The notes under the pieces were generated by a model, which ran no database searches, was not told the DNA's origin, and worked only from the letters and a program-made list of their open reading frames with translations. Both the position numbers and the translations under genes were made by a program. Shown here in pieces: positions 40,201 through 51,516 of a DNA stretch of 64,000 nt (position 1 is its first letter; every line of letters starts with the position of its first letter). Source of the stretch: Quillaja saponaria (taxonomy: Eukaryota > Streptophyta > Magnoliopsida > Fabales > Quillajaceae); assembly GCA_029379385.1 (NCBI GenBank), contig CM055617.1, positions 1,240,001-1,304,000 of the forward strand. The letters are read 5' to 3'.

Positions 40201-41179
40201 TGATCATAAGCAAATGGAATTCAGCAACAAAATTTAATGTTGCTTCAGCTTTCGATGCCTGAAATAAGTGATTTATCAAACACACCACAGAGAAATCCCC
40301 AAACACATTAGATGTGGTATAAATTAATCAAACAGCTGCATGTCCATATGAACAAGCACAGAATTAGAAACCTGAAGAATCCAAATGCAGCTTGGAAGAT
40401 ACCCGCAAAGAATGTTGCTGTGAAAACAAGGGCTGGGTAATCAATGAAATCGTTACTGCCGTCTACAACTAACTTCTGAATCATTGAGGACAAAAGCAGT
40501 GAGTCCACGGCAACAGGTCCGATCAGTAAGTCCCTTGAAGTTCCCATTAAAGCGTAAATAACAGGTGGGACAATGCTTGTATCTGCGTAAATTAGAGTGC
40601 ATTCATCACTTAGCTAAACAAATCCATACAATGCAACCTTGCCAATTTTAAATCTTTGGAATTTTTTTGACATGGGTTAGCTAAAAAGAAATATAAGACT
40701 TACAGAGGCCATATTGGGGACCCAGGTTTGCCAAAGTCGCATATCCCATACTCTGCATGAAAATTGAAAACCACAGTAAGTCCGACCAAAAGACTAAAAC
40801 GTAGTACTAGTACACAGTAATTTCATGGTTAAGTATATACCTGGGGAATGCTGAGACTTGCAAGAGTCAAACCCGCCATCAAATCATACTTGAATTTTGT
40901 AGCATTGTAGTTTTTGAAGCAATTGAGAATGGGAAACACTTCCTGCAAGACCGAGAAGACACGTTTGGATGTGGGTTGATTCTTGAGAGATGATAATTTG
41001 TTCCCATGTGGTGAAATGGTGTCTTTGATATTGTCCACCACCTGACGCCATACACATGGTGGCTCCGGAGCATTGAGCACCCACTGAGCCCTGCTATTGG
41101 TTTTGTTGGCCTGGCCCTTATTCTTCTCAAGGTCCAGGAGCTCTTCTAAAGTGCAGCTCACAATGGCCGAAGCAACCAT
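37255..41179 (-). pseudogene. SULTR2: Group 2 (low-affinity) sulfate transporter, broken by two one-base indels
   Basis: Twelve minus-strand exons (40841-41179, 40704-40752, 40372-40582, 39895-40069, 39659-39730, 39331-39558, 39110-39236, 38337-38621, 38069-38261, 37891-37973, 37521-37597, 37255-37395) encode an SLC26-type proton/sulfate symporter. Motifs include [27 protein letters not shown] followed by [73 protein letters not shown] and [13 protein letters not shown]. The STAS domain lies in the last four exons (LAILDMSS, NIDTTGIASLEELHKNL, QVIHKLRLANFVGKI). Phase sums show one extra base in exon 8 (near 38503, CATTATAGCTCC where CATTATACTCC is expected) and one missing base in exon 9 (near 38095, TTTGTTTGCAAATG, one T short). 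Read literally, translation stops between these points. The tail after AVDANLTT is also shorter than in SHST3-type proteins. It may be a young pseudogene or an assembly artefact. Confidence 0.85.
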
Positions 41180-43178
41180 TGTTGGTGATGTTTAAGAAAA
41201 ATGTCTTACAAAGTTTGGCAGAAGCAGAATGAGCGCCTGGGCTTTGTGGAGGGAATCATGGACCTCGTATAACAAAAGGGAAGGCAATTTCAACTCTGTC
41301 AAGCCCAATAGGGGAGGGGTCCGTCCTTATTAAATGTATTCACTTTTGGCAATTTCAACTCTTTTGGAGATTTAAAAGTAAAAATAAATCTCATACCAAC
41401 TCTATTGAAAAAGTTATAAAATAGATTGTCCGACTACAAAAAAACAAAAAGAATAACTTGCATGCTGGTAAGAACCGATGATATTCGATATTGCAAGCTC
41501 ATTATTTTAAAAATATAATTTAAAATAAATAGACAATTATTTTATATAATGACTCAGCATTTCTCAATTTAAAAGAGTCATATGGACGTTTCTTGTACTT
41601 AATCCAAAAAAAATACAAAATACAAAATACCCCAATTGCATCTTATTTAGTGGTTAAATGTTTATTCGGCTCTTTTTCAGCTTAAGACAAAGGAAAGAGA
41701 AAGATTATTTCCCTGTGAAATTTTTGGATTGATTTCTAAATCACTATCTTAGTGCTTTTCTTTTTTTTTAATGAATTTGTCTACTAAAGAAATTAAGGAG
41801 GCATTACTTCCCACTGTTAAATAAAATAAATATGTCAAAGAAATATTTAAAATTGTAGCCGGTGTGATTTGGTGGAGAATCCGAATTTGAAGAAGTAGGA
41901 GGATTCAAATGTAAATATTTAGTTTATTAACAAATATAAATTTGTTCTTGTAGGTACCTTATTTGAAAAGGCATAATTTTGAGGTTAATTGTGATTGTAA
42001 ATAATATTATCTTAATCTTAAATTTGATTATAATATTTTTGACATACAAAATATAATTAGAAAAAAAGATTTGAAAATAACTTTAATTTTGAACAATTCC
42101 TTTTTAAATATTTTTTCTTTTTATTTAAAAATGAATATATATATACCTTGTACTAGTTGACAACTATTATTGACAAAGACAATTTTATATTAAGAAATTA
42201 AAATTTTACATTAGGTACACGACCATGCAGGCCTAAAGTACGTCTTTTCTTAGATGAATTGGCCTGCAAATTTATTAATCCGGCCACGCAGTTCCTTTTG
42301 TTTTTCAAATTTTATTTACTACATGAACTTTGTGTATAGCTTAAGAACAATTTAGGCTGCTTAATTTTATTGGATATGTTTTATTTGTTTACTCTTTTAA
42401 GAAAAATATGTAATGGAACCAACTAAAGGATGCTTTCCTTTTTAATTTTCTTAGTTGGAAATTACAGAGTCCAATTTTTATGAATTATTTTTAGTCCGAA
42501 CTTAAAATACTCAATTAAGACTATACTAAGATAATATATCATCATATAGTTTTAGCTTGGAATTCTACCACCAATAAATATGTGAATATTTTCTTTAAAT
42601 TGATAATTTATGTGTGAATGGTTGATTATTTGTGAGTCAGTTTCTCTAATCTTATAAGTGGGCTATCAAATCCCTCATAATCCAAACCTCTTCCTCTTTT
42701 TTGTTAAGATATACACAACAAGAGCAGGCTTCTTTATTAGTTATCCACAACTTTGGCCCAATAGATACCCCTGCTGAACGTTAGCCCAAATATTAGGCAA
42801 TACTCCTAAACCATTTGGAAATCATATCATCATGTAGTTTGGATTGATGATAACCCATCATATTCCGTAGCTATTACTTTTTCTCTTTCTCTTTTTTTTT
42901 TTTTTTTTTTCCAAAGTCTTCACTTCTCTAGTTAAAAGCACTCAAAAGTGAACAAATCAGACACACAGAATCCCAACATCATTTCAATTTTCAACCATCA
43001 ACCATCAACCATCAACCATCAACCATCACCAGACCAAAAATCTAAACTTTCTACTAGTAGCAGTGGTTGCAGTAATAATTACCACCATAAATAAATACAC
43101 CTGTAAACAACAATCAAACCCCTAATTAATTCTAATAATTACAGATCCAACAAATCCCACCAAACACTAGATTTCATA
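41180..43178. other. Intergenic region, AT-rich
   Basis: This 2-kb stretch holds the sulfate transporter promoter and the 3' flank of the SOSEKI gene. A long T-run lies at about 42893-42910. A 7-bp ACCATCA repeat of five units (42991-43027) lies downstream of the SOSEKI stop, probably in its 3' UTR. The plus-strand frame at 43196-43417 is antisense to the last SOSEKI exon and is not a gene. Nothing else was seen. Confidence 0.45.
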
Positions 43179-45078
43179 TTATTTCCCCCTTCGTTTTGAT
43201 GATGATAAGGACGAGGATGACGACGACAAAACAGCAGATTTCATACGTGGTATGCATTTCCCTACAACGCCTACTTTCTCCCTCTTCTCATTCATGTTTT
43301 TCTCAATTGCCTCAGCCTCACCCAACCCAAGCTTGCTGCTCCTGCCCACTCATAAACATACTCCATCACAAATCAATTAGTAATAATTTATGGAAATGGA
43401 TTTCTAACACATTATGAAAGTTTTATAATGGGTTCAACTTAGAAACAGACCTTATTAATTTTGTTATTCACCAAGATTCAACTATACACAAAAACCATCC
43501 TCAAATTATTTCAGAGTTGTCTCTACTTGAGAGCTAATTACTAATTACTCAAAAAATTAGAACATAACAGAACAGAGTAGTCATTGACACTAACCTTTCT
43601 TCATTGCAAGAATTGGACTTTTTCAAGACCGGGACTGGTTCGACCCGCTTCTCCGACATTGAATCCACGAAACTCCCACTAAAGTATTCTTTCTCTTCGG
43701 ATTGCAAGTTCCCGAATCTTGGATCCTCCGACATGTAATTGATCATGTCGCTGTCAGCATTAGCTACAGCACTTTTGTATACAACCCCTCTGTGGAGACT
43801 CTCACTCTTCTTCACCAGATTAGGACTATTCATGCACGGCGAGTTTTTAACCTTGGCAACCGCTGGTTTACCACACGCAATCAGTTGGAGCAGAACTGAA
43901 TTACGACTTGGTGCTGACACTGTCTGATCAAAAGGGTCGCCACCTTGGAACCTTTTGGAGGAGGAGTTGTGATTTTCGTCGTCGTTTTTGGCATTGATTT
44001 GGTTTTGCTTGCCAGGGACAGAAACAGAGGAGGTGGAGGTTGATGGTGGTGGTGGTGGTGGTGGTGAGTCATTGACAGTTGTTGATGGCTGATTAAAAGT
44101 TGAGTTTTTGTGGGTTTTGGGCGGACTTTCATGGTCTTCCTCTTCGAGATCGTCTGTGGATACACCCCTGGAACAGCCAGAGTGGGGTGTGGTTGTGGAG
44201 CTAGCATAGCTTGAGCTTCTTTTCTCTCCATCTTTATCATCTAACTCCTCTGCTTCCTCTTCTTCGTGATCTTCATTTTCCTCGTATTCTAGCTCAGGTT
44301 CTCTGTGTGGGCTTGAAGTGATTAATGGTTTACTTTTCAAATTGAATTTTGGTTCATGTTGAATCATCCGCCTATGGAATTTTGGTTCTGCAAAAGTATT
44401 TTCTGTGTCTTTTTCTTTCATAAATAAAATTGAAGAAATTAGTTACATCCAAATTATTATATGGTAAGATAAATTTAAAGGTAAGGATTAAGGAGACGGA
44501 CCAGAGCAGCCGTCAAAGAGTTCAGATCCTTTTAGCACAAATTCTGCTCCTTCTGCTGGATATATTATATCATTCTCTGCCAAGTCGCACCATACATAAC
44601 CGTTCTTATAGCTCCTAAACTCAACCAAATTGAACAACTTTTCAAAACATGAAAAACATTTAACCAAATTAACTTTCAATTTAAGAAGCTCATGCAATCT
44701 GTAGCCAAAGGAAAAAAAAGTACTTCTTGCAAGACCAGGAGTATTGTGCAGGCATGCCTTTTCCTCTAAGTGCAATAAGCCGATCCAATACATCTACATC
44801 CACATAATTGTCACAATTAATTACATTGGCATCACACACACACACACAAAGAATTGAACCCCAAAAAAATGGAAGATTTAGTTTTAATTACCCTTTAAAC
44901 GGAGAGGTTGATTGGTTAAATGGGTGACTTCAATGTAATGAGGATGCTCTAAGTGGCCATTACGGGAGAGATAGTAAACAACTTGAACCTTTTTAATGGG
45001 TTTAACCCTTTGCTGCAACCTATTTGTTTTGACTCTTTCAGGGCTTGTCTCTCTGGCTCTTCTTGATCGAACGTCCAT
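43179..45078 (-). CDS. SOK2: SOSEKI (UPSTREAM OF FLC family, DUF966) polarity protein
   Basis: SOSEKI proteins polymerise through a DIX-like domain and mark cell corners to read tissue polarity. Five exons (44892-45078, 44724-44793, 44502-44614, 43595-44387, 43179-43341) join in phase to 441 aa. The N-terminal DIX-like domain is clear: [40 protein letters not shown], and [20 protein letters not shown] with [10 protein letters not shown]. An acidic stretch follows ([20 protein letters not shown]), then a proline run (SPPPPPPPS), then the conserved patches [24 protein letters not shown] and, in the last exon, GKCIPR. I assign SOK2 (At5g10150, UFC) because of its neighbours (MIPS, SULTR2 and the protease); other SOSEKI members are possible. 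All junctions are GT-AG. Confidence 0.92.
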
Positions 45079-48000
45079 TTTCGCTCTGCCTCTGCTCCCC
45101 CTGCTTTTCCTGTCTATTAGCTAACAAACTCCCTCTTTATACTACTCCACAAGAACTTACCAACATTAAATGAAAAGGAGAGTGAAGAGGGGTACTTAAC
45201 AAGAGACAACAAAAAAAGTAGACCTCAAAAAGCGTAAAATCAATGCAGCATAGTATCCATCCGCTGTGAACGCTTTTGAAATTGTCGTCAATACAGACAA
45301 AGACGGGGAAAGGGAGAGGGGGGAAGGTAAAAGGAAAAACGGACAGTGGGGAACGGGTGGTGGAGAATGTAAATGTGGGGTCGAGTACAGAAAGTTTTAA
45401 ATTTTGACTTTGGTATCAGTCTGATCAAGAATTGAGACAAATAAGAGAAAGATCAGAGTGCTTTGTTAACAACGGATGAATTTTCTGCCAGCTCTGTTTG
45501 TGGGAAAAGTTAATGTCTGTGGTCTTAATTACCCTTAAATCACTCAACCCACAATTTTCTTACATGTAAAACAGATTCTCCTCTTGGCTACAGCCTACAC
45601 TGATGCCTTTTTCTGTGTTGATTAGGTTTTTCTGGCAATGCCACAGCAGTGCAGCAGGTCTATGCAATTTAATACAGTGATGTCTATTCATACTTTTTAC
45701 ATTGATTATGACCCTAAAAAATTTAGCATTTGACTATGTCAATATTAATATTACAAACAGTACTTAGTGCTGGAATTAGTAAAATTAATGTGATCTTGAG
45801 TTGGTTCATGCGTAAATAAAAGATGAATGGATGCAAATGTAATCAAGATTACTTTATATTAAATATAATAATTAATTATTATTTTAATATTATGTAATAA
45901 ATAATTTTTTATTTTAAAATATTTTTAATTCTAAAATTTATATTTACACTTTATCAAATATATTTTAAATATTAATTAAAAAAATCCTAAAAATAATTCT
46001 CCAAGTTCTTTGCTTAAAAACTCATTTGAGGCAATTAAACAAACAATTGGTAATCAAGCCTTCTCAATCTAATATTGCCGCTTTACAATTCACGCATGTC
46101 GTAGCTTGTGCAATGAAACAAATGGAAGTGAGCAACATGCTTCAAACAATTAATGTGAACAGAGATATTAATGAAAAATAAATGAAAAGGGCATGACGAA
46201 AAAGCTCCAGACCTCGTAGATGGAGCTGCTGGATGATATTCAACAGGATTCTCTTGCTTGAGGTGTCGTCATATCGTGTCCCAGAAACATCTTCCCCACC
46301 GGATTCTTTGTGTGTCTGTGTCCCACTATTTATTTGAAGAAAAGTCCCCACTTTCCCTTCTTAGATTGCCATTTTCAGGAGTGACCTACACACCCTCTTC
46401 ACAAAACTTACAGGGCACATTTTCGTTGCTAAATGTTTTCCTTCTGAACCTGTATACGATACAGGACTTGAAATTAAGTTCCACAACTTTTTTCAGAAAA
46501 AATATTTTAAATTTTGATGGTCTTTTCAAGACTGGAATTGTAATTAAATGTTTAATAAAATTGAGATTGTACTTGATTATGATTGTATCCAATAGCACTC
46601 AATTCAATGGGCAATTGGGCCACTAATCTTTATATTAAGTAGCCATTCGTTTAGGGACTGGGATGGCATCGAAGCAAACTTAATTTGAGTTTCGCAGTTA
46701 GTTAAGCTTTGGATAGCCATTCGTTTAGGATTGGGATGGCAACGAAACAAACTTAATTTGAGTTTTGTAATTAATTAAGTTTTGGATAGGTTCAAGTTAG
46801 ACTTGTGATTTGTTAAAAACTCGTAAGCTTAAAGCTCGTTAAGAACTAACGAATCTAACTCAAATCTAAACTCAAATTTAGCTGGTTAAAATATAATTTT
46901 TATATATAAATATATTTATTATAAGTAATAAAAATATATGAAACAAACTAAACAGTTAATTTACGAACCAAGTCACGAAAGGATTAAGCATAACTCGATT
47001 TATTAAATAAATTTCAAATAAAACTCAATATCGATTCTTTTAAAAAACGAGCCAAGTTCTAATGAGTAGCTTATAATATGTTCATAAGCTAATTCAACTT
47101 ATTGACATTCCTGTATATATAGAACCCCACAAATTAAGGGTTTAGATAGGGTGACTAAGCATTCCACTTAAGCATACAAATTCTTGTTAATGAAGATAGC
47201 AGCTGTCTCAGTTGTCTTAAGTGTAACCAAGGCTTAATTAGGGCTTAACACCTACACAACAAGGTGTACCTTCTCTTCCTCTTCAGGCTCATGCTGCCGT
47301 AAGTTTTAGTGAGCCCTCCGTCCATGCACAAAACAAATTTTTTCCATTACATATAAATTCTCAAATTAAATCTTTTAAATTAGTTTATTGTATTAGATCA
47401 ATAATGTCATAAATGAATTATTACAATTTTCAGAATATGATGACGAAATTCATGTTGGATGTTTCAAATTTAGAGCTCTACAATGCAAGTGATCTCTTAC
47501 TTATCCTACATCATATAATATAAGTGAAGAAAAAAGAAATGTGAGTGTTCTAAAATTCAATTAATCAAATTCATATTGTTGAAACTCACATTGAACTATG
47601 ACATGGAAATGGAATTTTTTTATGTAGGGGATGGACCATGCATATGTATAAGTGCACAAGTACTATTACCTATCTAAGCTTGCTTCATTCTTTTACTCAA
47701 GACTTATTCTTTTAGATAGAAGATAGATTAGAAACAGATGTACGTGATTCTGAGGCAATTGATTGAACGCCTGCAATCTTGAACAAGACAGTCGTTGAGG
47801 CAATTGATTGTGTTTTCAGTTTTATCTACATATTTTCCTTATCTTATTAGAGATTCTGATCTAATATTTTATTTGAATGATGATTTTTGAATTGCTATAA
47901 TACTTATGGTAAAGATTTTCAATTATAAAATAATTTATGATCAATTTTATATAAAAGTACACATGTTATATGAAGGAGTAAAGTGAGATACTGTATTCTA

Positions 48001-48380
48001 ATTTGTAAAACAAAAAGTTATATTTTATATTGTTATATTAAATCTAAAATTATTTCAGTTGATTTGTTTTATTGTAAGTGTCGTGTAGCATTTATATTAA
48101 TCAAAAATCTCAGTTTATTCCTAAAAAAATATAAAAAATCAAAGTTATAAGTTTGAAGTTTCAATTCTGATATTGATTCTAATAGTTAAAGGATGTTAGT
48201 TAACTTCTATAAGTCCACCAACAGGTCAAGGAAGGCAGCCTTTTGGTCAGGTCAATGGAGCAAGTCTATGGACAATGGTGATTTCACCACGCACTTATAG
48301 TCAGGAAATTGTGAGTGTTGTGAATCCTATATATGTATCACATCCTTCACTTGTTTCTCATTGCATTTGTGTAACTAAAA
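45079..48380. other. Intergenic region, 3.3 kb, repeat-bearing
   Basis: This holds the SOSEKI promoter, an AT-rich stretch (45830-46000), a tandem 74-bp duplication (46641-46788), repeat-like sequence down to about 47115, and the promoter of the first GH5 gene. I see no protein gene. The plus-strand frame near 46258-46626 has no recognisable domain. Confidence 0.45.
46641..46788. repeat. 74-bp tandem duplication at the edge of a probable transposon-derived repeat
   Basis: Two copies with a period of 74 bp both start AGCCATTCGTTTAGG and contain AACTTAATTTGAGTTT. They lead into a stretch to about 47115 with alternating AACTCG/AAGCTCG-like words (for example AAAGCTCGTTAAGAACTAAC and AAAAAACGAGCCAAG). 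Words of that kind are common in plant MITE-like repeats, but I found no clean terminal repeats. Confidence 0.75.
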
Positions 48381-50897
48381 ATGGCAGTAGGCCAATTTCA
48401 TGTTAACCTTCTCTTGGCTTTCTACCTCTGTTCTGTTTTCTCTGTTTCTGTAGGGCAAAATGAAAGCGCAAAGTTGCCACTTAAAGCTGTGAATCTTGGA
48501 AACTGGCTTGTCACTGAAGGGTGGATAAAACCTTCTCTGTTTTCTAACATTCCCAACAATGACCTTTTGGTATATATCTTTTAATTTCTGGTTCATTTAT
48601 AGTGCAACTTCCCAAGTTAGCTCTAATATTTTGGTCCTTAATTTCACCAGGATGGGACTCAAGTGCAGTTGTTCTCCACCAAGCTGCAAAAGTATCTCTG
48701 CCCAGAAAATGGTGGAGGAACCGTTGTTGTTGCCAACCGTAGCTCTGCCTCTGGTTGGGAAACTTTCAGGGTAGGATTTCAATCTTAGAGATCGTTTGAT
48801 CTTGTACTATTAAGTTTATATAATATAATTACAAAATATGACCTCGTTTGGTACATCAGATGACAACATAATAGTAAATTTATATTGCTAGCCATATTTC
48901 ATTTTAGCTGCAAAATGTAAGAGATTATAATATATTCATGATAACTTATCTAATAGTGAATGATTTGTTGATATAGTGTCCGAGTCTCATGACCAAGTGG
49001 TCAGGAGTTCAAATCTTACTGCACCTATTCTGAAACAATATAATCAAAATTTAAACAGAAGGTATGAAGAGGGCACCTGTTTAGATGGCACGAAAGTATC
49101 TTACTTTAGCTTCAAATTGATGCAGTTGTGGAGAATCAACGAGTCAACTTTCAAATTTAGGGTGTTCAACAAGCAGTTTGTGGGATTGGAAAATCAAGGG
49201 GGAGGAACCAAAGTTGTAGCAGTCTCAAGTGCACCAAGCAACCCAGAAACATTTCAGATTATAAGGAATGAAGGTGACAAGAATAAAGTTCGAATCAAAG
49301 CCTCGAATGGTTTATTCTTGCAGGTATTATAAACTTATCTGATTCAAAAAAAGGCTACTAGCTTCTTTTAGTTAATTTTTCTTTCTGCTCAAGCTGAGTA
49401 TTATATATTTGCTATTGTTATTAGGCAAATTTAGAGACACTGGTTACTGCAGATTATAATGGCCAAGGTTGGGAAGATGCTAATCCATCTGTCTTCAAAA
49501 TGACAATTTTAGCTGACAAAACGTTACAAGGTGAATACCAAATCACAAATGGTTATGGCCCAGCAAGAGCTCCTCAAGTTATGAAGGTAAGAGATGCAAA
49601 TGCAAGCTTGGAAGCTAGAAGTACTATTAGTGCCTTTAATGACTTCTCAATGAATACAGGATCACTGGAATACTTATATCACTGAACAAGATTTCATTTT
49701 CATGTCAAGCAATGGCTTGAATGCTGTCAGAATTCCAGTTGGGTGGTGGATAGCCCATGATCCAAACCCACCAAAGCCTTTTATTGGGGGATCCTTGGCA
49801 GCATTGGACAATGCCTTCATATGGGCACAGTAAGTAGCAATTGATGTCTGTCATATAGTTGTTGCATGCAGCATGCATGTTTTACATATTCACTTGGAAG
49901 CATTTGTTCCCATTATCAAAACTTATATCCGGGTCTTCTCCTAATCTTTAAATTGATCAGTTCATGCATTAACCTTGACATTTAAATATGCACAGAAAAT
50001 ACAGAATGAAGGTGATTATTGATCTCCATGCACCTCAAGCCTCACAAAACGGAAATGAGCACAGTGGAACTAGAGATGGATATCAGGAATGGGGAGATTC
50101 TAACATACAAGATACTGTTGCAGTCATTGACTGTTACAAGATACAAGATTCTAGGAAGAAGGTCTTGTTCTTAATATGGGTGTTTCATCTGCAATCTAAA
50201 AATTCTGCTTTGAAATTGAACTAATGTTTCATTTTACATTCAAACAGATATGCTAACAAGCCTAGCCTGGCAGCTATTGAGTTGATGAATGAACCTTGGG
50301 CTCCTCTGATTAGTCTGTCGACCCTGGAAAACTATTACAAACAAGGTTATGATGCTGTAAGGAAGTACACTCAAACCGTTTATGTGATCATGTCAAACCG
50401 ATTAAATACAAATAGTGATACCGAGCTTCTTTCATTTGCTGGAGGCTTTCATCGAGTAGTCATTGATGTGCATTACTACAACCTTTATACCAATACGTTT
50501 AAGAACATGAATGTGCAACAGAACATCGATTATGTTAACAATCAAAGAGCAGCAGAGCTTAGCCGTGTGACAAGTTCAAATGGTCCCCTTAGCTTTGTTG
50601 GTGAGTTCAAAACTCCAAAGTAATGTAATTGTCAATGCAAGTGATATATTTAGTTGTTAATGACTTAATGCTTATGTGTTTGATTGCTTGCTGGTGCTGA
50701 TGAATTTGGCAGGGGAGTGGACTGCGGAATGGGATGCAAAGGATGCAACTATGCAAGATTATCAAAGATTTGCACAAGCTCAAATTAATGTGTATGGACG
50801 TGCCACTTTTTGATGGGCTTATTGGACATACAAGTGTGTCCAAAATCATTGGAGCCTCAAGTGGATGATTGAGAAAAATTTTGTAAAGCTTAATTAG
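48381..50897 (+). pseudogene. GH5 glucan 1,3-beta-glucosidase-like gene, copy 1, disrupted
   Basis: Eight exons mirror copy 2: 48381-48569, 48651-48770, 49126-49323, 49425-49586, 49660-49829, 49996-50161, 50248-50600 and 50713-50897. The product would be a secreted GH5 enzyme with a signal peptide, a fascin-like (DUF7910) domain in exons 3-4, and a catalytic domain (NAVRIPVGWWIAHDPNPP, KVIIDLHAPQASQNG, ELMNEP with the acid/base Glu, and the nucleophile Glu at the exon 7/8 junction in FVG-EW). Two lesions break it. Exon 6 is 16 bp longer than in copy 2, because TGTTACAAGATACAAGA is inserted after VAVID and one base is lost, so the frame stops soon after the junction. In exon 8 a TGA at 50811 replaces the GGA (Gly) of GRATFGWAYW, cutting the last 28 residues. 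The promoter and splice sites still look usable, so a transcript may be made. Confidence 0.85.
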
Positions 50898-51516
50898 CTT
50901 TGATCTTTAATATTTGTAATCTATAATCTATAACCTATTCTATTCTATCTATAATAATAATAAATAAATAAATAAAAGGCATGCTCCCCTAAATGAAACC
51001 ACTTACAAAATATCCTACATTATCACATTGACTTAACCTACATCATATGCCAACCCTATAAATCAAGTTTTCAAGCCATTAACCCCTCAATAGGGTTGTA
51101 TAAAGGGAAAAACAATGAGGAAACATTGATCGAATGTTCACACATTTTGGTTAATGTTGACCAGCTCTGCTTCAATTAAACTTTCGCCTGGGATCATTAA
51201 GTCAGTGGACCACGACCTAGTACTATTTCCTATCTCGCTTCATTTTGTGTTTTTCTTTTAGCAAGTTCTTTGGAGTTTTGAACTTAAAGAAAAAACGAAG
51301 ACCAATGTCCCAGTGACAGTGACTTACTCTTAAATGAGTCTATTAGACAGCCATGATTAATTGAATTCTTTTGATGCATAATAGATTTGCTAAACTGGTC
51401 AAGCAAGGTTGGGGATATGATGGTAATTGTACAAAGACTTGTCAGTACATTGACCATGTGAATTATATATGTACCACATACTCCACTTGTTTCTCATTGC
51501 ATTTATGTAACAAAAA
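50898..51516. other. Spacer between the two GH5 copies
   Basis: This 0.6-kb spacer holds the 3' flank of copy 1, an AATAAATAAATA microsatellite near 50950-50978, and the promoter of copy 2. The last 60 bases match the promoter of copy 1. Confidence 0.5.
51464..51470 (+). promoter_or_regulatory. TATA box of GH5 copy 2, conserved in copy 1
   Basis: TATATAT lies 47 bases before the ATG at 51517. The equivalent in copy 1 is TATATAT at 48328-48334, also 47 bases before its ATG. Both are followed by ACTTGTTTCTCATTGCATTT, so the core promoter was duplicated with the gene. Confidence 0.65.

Noticed and set aside
43881..44240. Minus-strand frame with a histidine run
   Set aside because: It is the SOSEKI exon 4 read in another frame; the proline run of the true frame appears as histidines.
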